Assembly (NCBI RefSeq): GCF_024868665.1
Contig: NC_079904.1
Span: 17,841,482-17,905,481 of the forward strand
Length of the DNA stretch: 64,000 nt
Reading direction: 5' to 3'
Origin: Triplophysa rosa
Lineage: Eukaryota > Chordata > Actinopteri > Cypriniformes > Nemacheilidae
Shown here: in pieces, positions 58,258-64,000 of the stretch
How positions within the stretch are numbered: position 1 is the stretch's first letter
Layout: every line of letters begins with the position of its first letter
Notes under the pieces: generated by a model
The model's input: only the letters and a program-made list of their open reading frames with translations
Database searches by the model: none
Told to the model about the DNA's origin: nothing
Made by a program: the position numbers and the translations under genes

Positions 58258-58897
58258 ATGGAAAACGCCACAGCACTGAGCCGCGTCACAATCTCTGCGG
58301 AGCGACGTTGACTGGCCTGGGCGAGTCAGACGAACACGCTAGCGCGAAATTATGACCTTCCAGTGGAGAGGAAGGGGGACCCAGAGCTTTCCACAAAAAG
58401 TTGGGAAGCCCCCTAACGCCGGCCGTCACGGGCGGAGGCCTAATTCTCTAAATGGCGAGAAGCCGCCCGGCACCGTACGGGCCACTGGGTAAGCATTATT
58501 CCCCCTGGGGGAAAAACGCTGCAGAGACCACTACCTACCGTAGGGAGGAATTAGTGGAGACCACCACATGGTCTCACCATCAGGGGAGAACTCATGGGAG
58601 GAATGTGCGGACTGCAGGAGTTAACCGCAAGGTGGGAGTCCACCTGGGGAGGTCATGGGTTGCCAAGGTGGGAACCATTCAAGAGGATACATCAGACGGA
58701 ACAGCCCACGGAGGGGGGGTTACCACGTCTGGAGCACTAGGTCCGGTTAGAGCTATGTGGGAGATAACTCAACTGTTCCCCGGCCTAAAGGGGCAGGGCT
58801 GCTCTGCCCAGCCTGTCCCCTGGAAGGGTGTTTAGTGATGGATGGAATGCCTGTTCTTTACCCGAGGGGAAAGAAGTGAGGCGGGATCTCCACTGCT
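58258..58897 (-). other. DIRS 3' region between recombinase and ICR
   Basis: It is GC-rich, with scattered frames on both strands and no domain. It continues the recombinase C-terminal reading frame only for the first few dozen codons. Confidence 0.6.
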
Positions 58898-58899
58898 CC

Positions 58900-59520
58900 C
58901 CCCGGAGGGGGAAGGGCTTCCGCAGGCGTATGCCCTACCGGCTGCCGGTCCCACACCTTGCCAGGATGCGGGCTGACACCGGTTCCGCGCGTAGATATTA
59001 GAACCTCACGGAGTTGTTAGGCATAGCCCAACCCGCAGCTCCGCAGATGTCTGCCAGAGAGGCGCCTTGAGCCAGCCACGAGGGGTGTGCCTCACCCCAA
59101 CGGGCAGGAAAAAAGATCGGTATGCCCTAACGAGGGCATCCACGATCCAGTGCGCCAGCCTCTGTTTGGAGACAGCCCTCCTGCTGACCCCGAAACAGAC
59201 AAAGAGCTGCTCAGAGCTTAAGGGCTCTGCGTGCGGTCCAAGTAGAGGCGCCGTGCACGTACTGGGCACAACACGGATAGGTTGGGTCTTCCTCCCCGGT
59301 GGAGAGCGCCTGCAAGTTCACCACCTGGTCTCTCGGGAGAGTAGTGGGAACCTTGGGCACGTAGCCGGGGCGGGGTCTCAAGATAACGTGAGAATCCCGG
59401 CCCCGAGTTCTAGGCAATCTGCGGACACGGAGAGTGCTTGTAGATCCCCTACCCTCTTGGAGGTGAGCGCAATGCGGAACACCGTCTTTATCAAGACTGA
59501 GAAAGAGCGGTAACCCCGAA
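58900..59520 (-). pseudogene. DIRS tyrosine recombinase, catalytic Tyr codon now stop
   Basis: The first Arg box (ALTSKRVGDLQALSVS) is near 59450-59490. A frameshift near 59385 leads to LRPRPGYVPKV, another near 59215 to EQLFVCFG and KQRLAHWIVDALVRAY, with HTPRG (HxxR) near 59090. The end reads AAGWAMPNNSVRF and then TAA (59000-58998), followed by YLRAEPVSARI. By comparison with relatives ending FVRFY, the stop occupies the position of the catalytic Tyr. Confidence 0.75.
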
Positions 59521-60039
59521 AGGCTCAAAGGGAGCGGGGCCTCTTGAGGCCCGCCACCTAGGTCGCAAGAGGGTACGGAGCGCGGAAAGGTGGTCACCCT
59601 CTCGCGCCCCTTAGGAACCTAATGACCAGGCCGTGCTGTCCCAGAGGCTACCCAGCACTTGGGTCATGATGAGCGGCCGTAGCGGCTACATACATTCCCA
59701 GTGTGGAGGGGGAGAGGTTACTCCCCCGCTCTCTTGAGGACGGGACAGCTCGTACCTGACCGAGCAACTCCGTGGGTCTTCTCGGTGAGAAGAGCACCAG
59801 GACGAGAAGAGGCGCCACCTATGGGCGTATAGCCGCCCAGTGGCCGAAGCCCTTAGCCTGAGTGACGTCCCAACTGGACTGGGGGTGGGTCACTCAGGAT
59901 CTCCTCGTCCCGTCCAGACATGGAGACCAGGTTTTGCCTGGGATGCCGTAACGTGCCCCTTCCCCTGGGGACGCTGTCCGCCAGGGGGAGCGGCCAGGGG
60001 GGAGTTGTTGTCAGAGCCTCAGCTCCGAGAACCAAGTCC

Positions 60040-60800
60040 TGGTTAGGCCGAAGGGGCGTAACTAGTACCACTTGATGCTCCTCTTCGCTGGCCTTGCACA
60101 GGCCCTGTGCAATGAGGCTCACTGGGGGGAAGCGTACTTCCGCTTGTCCCACGGCCAGCTGTGCGCAAGGGCATCCGTGCCGAGGGTCCTCGGACAGGGA
60201 GTACCCAAGCGGACAATGGGAGGAGTTCGGGGAGGCAACAGGACCACCTGTGCCTGGCCAAACTGCCCCCAAATGAGCCGGCTGCGCGGGGAGGGAGTCG
60301 CCACTCTCCGCAAGGTGTCAACTGACGAGAGAGCACCTCGGCTGTCTGGTTCAGGACGCCTGGGATGTGTGTGGCTCGCAGGGAGCTGATCACCTGCTGA
60401 CTCCAGAGGAGGAGGCGTCGGGCGAGTCATGTTAGCTGCTGTGAGTGAAAGAATACGCCACAGCAGCTTTGCTGTCTGGTTCAGGACGCCTGGGATGTGT
60501 GTGGCTCGCAGGGAGCTGATCACCTGCTGACTCCAGAGGAGGAGGCGTCGGGCGAGTCATGTTTGCTGCTGTGAGTGAAGAAAACCCACAGCAGCTGTGC
60601 TGTCCAACCGGAGCAGCACGTGCTTCCTTGCACGAGAGGAAGTCCCTCAATGCAAGTAGCACAACCAACAACTCTAGGCAGTAGAATGCCAACGCAGGCG
60701 GGGCCTCGTCCACTGCCCCGACACTGCTTGCCCGTTGCACACGGCACCCCAACCTTGCAGGGAGGCATCCCAAAGGGGACCCCTGTCCGCAAGAAGGTCA
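60040..60800 (-). pseudogene. DIRS RNase H and downstream domain, broken
   Basis: Frames on the - strand carry LELLVVLLALRDFL, then SLRATHIPGVLNQTAEVLSR with CGEWRLPP, the usual RNase H end of DIRS elements. Downstream fragments (GTDALAHSWP, VSLIAQGLCKA) extend to about 59853 and match the segment that in DIRS elements follows RNase H and has been compared with phage-type methyltransferases. A 130-bp tandem duplication sits inside. Confidence 0.7.
60341..60600 (-). repeat. two 130-bp tandem copies in RNase H region
   Basis: GCTGTCTGGTTCAGGACGCC begins at 60341 and again at 60471, and the copies match with a few changes to 60600. The RNase H segment SLRATHIPGVLNQTA is therefore present twice. 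Confidence 0.9.
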
Positions 60801-61128
60801 TGGAGACCAGGGGGTTAGGGTGTGTCGGCAGAAAAGCGTGTGACCAACGCCTGCTCCACGCTCTCCAAGGAACTTGACTCTGCAGCCAGTGTTGGAGCGG
60901 TCGTATGTGCATCGACCCGAGGGGGGGCCACCCCCGCCGAGGATGCCATGAATCCCAGGAGCCTCCTGTTACAGGGGGATTGCTGACTGTCTGATCTCAG
61001 GCAGTTCAACACTGACCGGGCGCGCTCCTCGCGCCCCCCCCTGGGGGTGAGCGGGGCTGCTCGTGAGGACAGAGTCGAGTTCCATACCGAGAAAGAGGAT
61101 GCTCTGCCCGGGGAGAGCTTCTCTTTTC

Positions 61129-61830
61129 TCAGTTGACCTGTAGCCCCACCGATCTAGGTGCCGGAGCACCAGGTCCCTGTGTGTACACCACAGATCTCGA
61201 GAGTGTGCCCACCTTGAGCCAGTCGTCGAGATAGTTAGTACCCGCACACCTCCTTCCCAACGGGGGAAGGAGGGCGACTTCCACGACCTTCGTAAAGACT
61301 CGTGGAGACAGGGACAGACCGAAGGGGAGGACCCTGTACTGATATGCCCGTCCCTCGAACGCGAACCGTCGGAACGGCCGATGTCGAGGGAGGATCGAGA
61401 CATGAAGTACGCGTCCTAGGTCGATTGCCATGAACCAGTCCTGACACCTGACGGACGCCGGGATGCGCTTCTGCGTGACCATCCTGAAAGGCAGCTTGTG
61501 TAGGTGCCTGTTCAGAACACGCAGATCCAAGATAGGGCGCAACCCTCCGCCTTCCTTGGAGACAATGAAGTACGGGCTGTAAAACCCGCTGAACACCTCG
61601 GCCGGTGGGACGGGCTCGATCGCTCCCTTCACCAGAAGGGAGGCGACCTCCGCCCGAAGTACGGGGGCATCCCTGCCTCTGATTGAGGTAAAAGGACGTC
61701 CCGGAACTTGGGCGGACGTGTAGCGAACTGAATCGCGTAGCCGAGACGGATCGTCTTCCCCAGCCAGCCTGACAGTCTGGGCAGGCTCCCAGAACTGTGA
61801 CAGGGGGACTAGAGGTTTGATCTGCTTCAT
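61129..61830 (-). pseudogene. DIRS reverse transcriptase, damaged
   Basis: A 233-codon frame shows the DIRS RT order: GGGLRPILDLRVLNRHLHKL, then QDWFMAIDL, YQYRVLPFGLSLSPRVFTKV and the catalytic NYLDDWL. The motif after AIDL is altered (GRVLHVSILP where relatives have KDAYFHVSILP), implying an indel at the palm. The thumb and connection follow in other frames down to about 60830. Confidence 0.85.
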
Positions 61831-62372
61831 CGCCCCCGCGGAGGGTGGTTCGATGGCTTGCAGTACGGATTCCTTGCCGGGGGAGGTCCCCCGGGGAGGA
61901 GATCGGCTCTGCCATTCTTCCTGCCTGGCGAGTGTGCTGAGGGCTGGTGTTTATACTCGACATTGCGCTTTGCCATGACGCAACGTCGAGTTTGCCGTTC
62001 ACCGTCGTGCAGAGGGTGAGAGCGGCTGAGGTAACCCAGAGAGAGGAAACTCTCCTTTTTGAGAGTAAGTGGGCGCCGGCCCCCCGGAGGGGGCCAGCAG
62101 ATGGAGGGACGGGGCAGGATCCGTCCGTATCCGACTTCCCAGTGATGTGGCTGGGGTCGGGCCCAATGGTAGCCTCGATCCCCCTGAGGTGTTCCCATGA
62201 CGGCCACTGCCCCGCGGCTGCTGATGGGCGATGGTCTCCTCTTCGCTGTCTCCTCCAGGGGGCACCTGCCCAGAGCTGGAGGGCATTGAAGAGGACCATG
62301 GCTGCTGGGAAGCAGACGGTGCACGGGACTCGACGGCGGAGGCGGCCGAGTTGCGGCACGGAGGACTGCTTC

Positions 62373-63110
62373 TTACTGTCGAGAACCCTCCGGGGAGGCC
62401 GCGTGCATGTCTGGCGCCCCCCCGCGGGCGGGGGGTGAGCGGGGCCGCTGCGGCTCGACAGTAACACCAACCAGCCCCCCTTGCGAGACGGGTACTTCAA
62501 GAAAGCGGACCTTCTCAGCGTTACTCATCTGCACAAGTATAGGCCAGAGGAGTTTCTCATGGACCACAAGTGTGGACATCGTCCGACCCAGGGCCCGCGT
62601 GGTCACCTTGGTCGCCCATAGAGCGAGGTCGGTGGTGGCGCGGAGTTCCTGCATAAGCGCTGGGTCGGTCTTACCCTCGTGGAGCTCTCTCAACGCCCTG
62701 GCCTGGCAGGAGCCATAGCGTGGAGAGAGGAGGCAGCTTGGTCCGCCGCAATGTAAGCTCTCGACACCAGAGATGCCGAGACACCACATGCTTTGGATGG
62801 GAGTCTAGGTCGAGCCCTCCCATGTGGCCGCCACCTACGGGCACGAGTGCACCGCGGCGGCATACTCCACCTGGGGGACACCGACGCATCCTCCAGCTGT
62901 CTCAACCTCGAGGGAAGAGAGGGTGACAGAACTTTGTTTGACGTGAAACGTGCCGGGAAGGGGCATTTCAGGTCTTACAAAGTTCCTCATGCACTTCCGG
63001 TAAACACGGCACTGGGGGCGGGCGCGGCTTGGAGCCGCGCTCAAACCCGAGGCGCCATGTAGCCAGCTGCGAGTGCCGGGAGAGGCAGTGCGGGCACTGC
63101 AACCCAACAC
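62373..63110 (-). pseudogene. DIRS gag, frameshifted
   Basis: Several frames on the - strand carry consecutive DIRS gag segments: a CPHC pair near the start, a PEVHEELCKT segment, RPRLPSKACGVSASLVSRAY, and ARALRELHEGKTDPALMQEL followed by EKVRFLEVPVSQGGL. At least three frame changes separate them. In active elements this protein packages the RNA. Confidence 0.75.
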
Positions 63111-63837
63111 TCACTGCGGCCTGGGAAAGCATGGCTGACATCTCGACATCTGCTTTTTCCTGGGCTCGACCCCCCGAGGGAGGGAGCCCGAGGAATCGTC
63201 GGAGTCGGATGGCAGTACGTCACCCCCCGATGCTGCAAGAGAATCTCATCATCACGCATCGTGTCCAAATACGTGATTGAGGAATAAGACGGCGGACCGT
63301 CTTTTTTGGGGAACGGTCAGACAAGCGAAACGAGGTGTGAACGGTTCGTGAGCCGTGGCTGGCGGATTATCGCTCACAGTAATCCTCATATCACCCTCGC
63401 TGCTTGCCATAGCGGACGGCAGGGCCTTAGTCCTGCCGCCACGGAACGGGGAGCAAACGAGGTGGTGGCTGAGTCCCGTGGGAACACAGCCACCTGTGAC
63501 GCAACGTCTGTATCGTCACCGCCCGCAGTGCAGGCAGGACGTATCCACAACGTCTTCCCCAGCATACTGGAAGCAGGCATTGTGTCCGTCCCCCTCCTCG
63601 ATGAGTGTGTTGCACCCATGAGAACAGCGGGACAAGCCACGCTGGAGAAATTTGCTCTTTTAGAAAAGGAAATTTGCTCAAACACCTCCGGAACTGCCGA
63701 GATGCCCAGGGGAGAGTCACTGCAGGAAGGGACCGTCCGCTGTCCACGTCGTAGATTCCAGCAGAATACCAGCGAAGAACTGGAAGACCAGTGAAGATCT
63801 GGAGCTGCTCATCAGATGCGTAGGCTCTGAAGAACAA

Positions 63838-64000
63838 AAGGTTAATGAATGAGCACGCCGGCTTCCCTCTTATACCCGGACATCCGGGGAGGAGCCCGGC
63901 ATGCAAATTTCATTCGCCAATTTTCATTGGCCTTTTCTAAATACTCAGAAGATGATAGGTTCTCAAGACAAACCCCATTCTGTCGGTTCGACACAACGTC
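63838..64000 (-). repeat. DIRS right ITR, incomplete
   Basis: It mirrors the left ITR, including the TATA-like box, and stops at the edge of the window. Confidence 0.9.

Larger units (their letters stand above)
57868..64000 (-). mobile_element. DIRS retrotransposon, - strand, right end cut by window
   Basis: It has inverted terminal repeats at 57918-58078 and 63838-64000, an internal complementary region at 58143-58257, and - strand gag, RT, RNase H and tyrosine recombinase in that order. This is the DIRS1 plan: no integrase or LTRs, with integration by a tyrosine recombinase from a circle. All coding domains are broken. From the ICR, about 20 more bases should lie beyond base 64000 to complete the element. 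Confidence 0.92.

Noticed and set aside
58452..58835. 127-codon + strand ORF in the DIRS 3' region
   Set aside because: Antisense to the element's coding strand and without domain; chance frame in GC-rich DNA.
61235..62500. 421-codon - strand ORF, the longest in the DIRS element
   Set aside because: It is out of frame with the recognisable RT at 61129-61830; its product shows no DIRS motifs, so it is a shadow frame.

Overview
The window is teleost nuclear DNA, most likely from a cyprinid-like fish. The evidence is a spliced vertebrate peroxiredoxin-6 gene with GT-AG introns, L2-type LINEs, many hAT transposons with 8-bp target-site duplications (TSDs), DIRS/Ngaro tyrosine-recombinase retrotransposons, and a short repeat family (ends reading roughly GTGAGTAAATGATGACAG) familiar from carp-like genomes. 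Teleost is secure; cyprinid is inference. The only host gene I can support is prdx6, five exons on the + strand between 4080 and 11404, encoding 222 residues with all recognisable catalytic residues present.

Layout. 1-3591: 3' part of an L2 LINE (copy A) with an intact endonuclease/reverse-transcriptase frame that runs off the left edge. 3592-3930: A/T-rich filler, then the prdx6 promoter and gene. Intron 2 of prdx6 holds four nested or adjacent DNA transposons and a 35-G run. 14965-18610: a non-autonomous LTR element on the - strand, flanked by AGTCAG, with one LTR split by a hAT element that is itself split by a MITE. 18960-19722: another hAT. 19723-25938: L2 copy B with a GDSL/SGNH-esterase ORF1, interrupted by a 3.26-kb foldback element (22125-25382) with arms of about 1.2 kb. 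28540-30882: a hAT element holding a hAT-Charlie-like element with a BED-finger ORF. 31096-34141: small TTAA and hAT MITEs. 35299-36811: a third LTR-like element. 40649-46308: a transposon-like unit bounded by ATCTAAGG that has swallowed L2 copy C and a decayed Ngaro/DIRS-like element. 47769-49174: a short Gypsy-like gag-bearing LTR element on the - strand. 49.2-55.1 kb: a long T/G-rich, stop-riddled region that I cannot classify, possibly an old retroviral relic on the - strand. 55492-57116: L2 copy D (- strand). 57868 to the right edge: an almost complete DIRS element on the - strand with inverted terminal repeats (ITRs) and an internal complementary region (ICR).

The window is mainly a record of serial transposon insertion. 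The order of events can be read from perfect TSDs. L2 copies A and D share an identical 156-residue stretch, which argues for recent L2 activity. The features most worth a second look are the foldback element, whose two arms each carry an inward-facing copy of the same short ORF start, and the DIRS element, whose ICR predicts the sequence just beyond the right edge.
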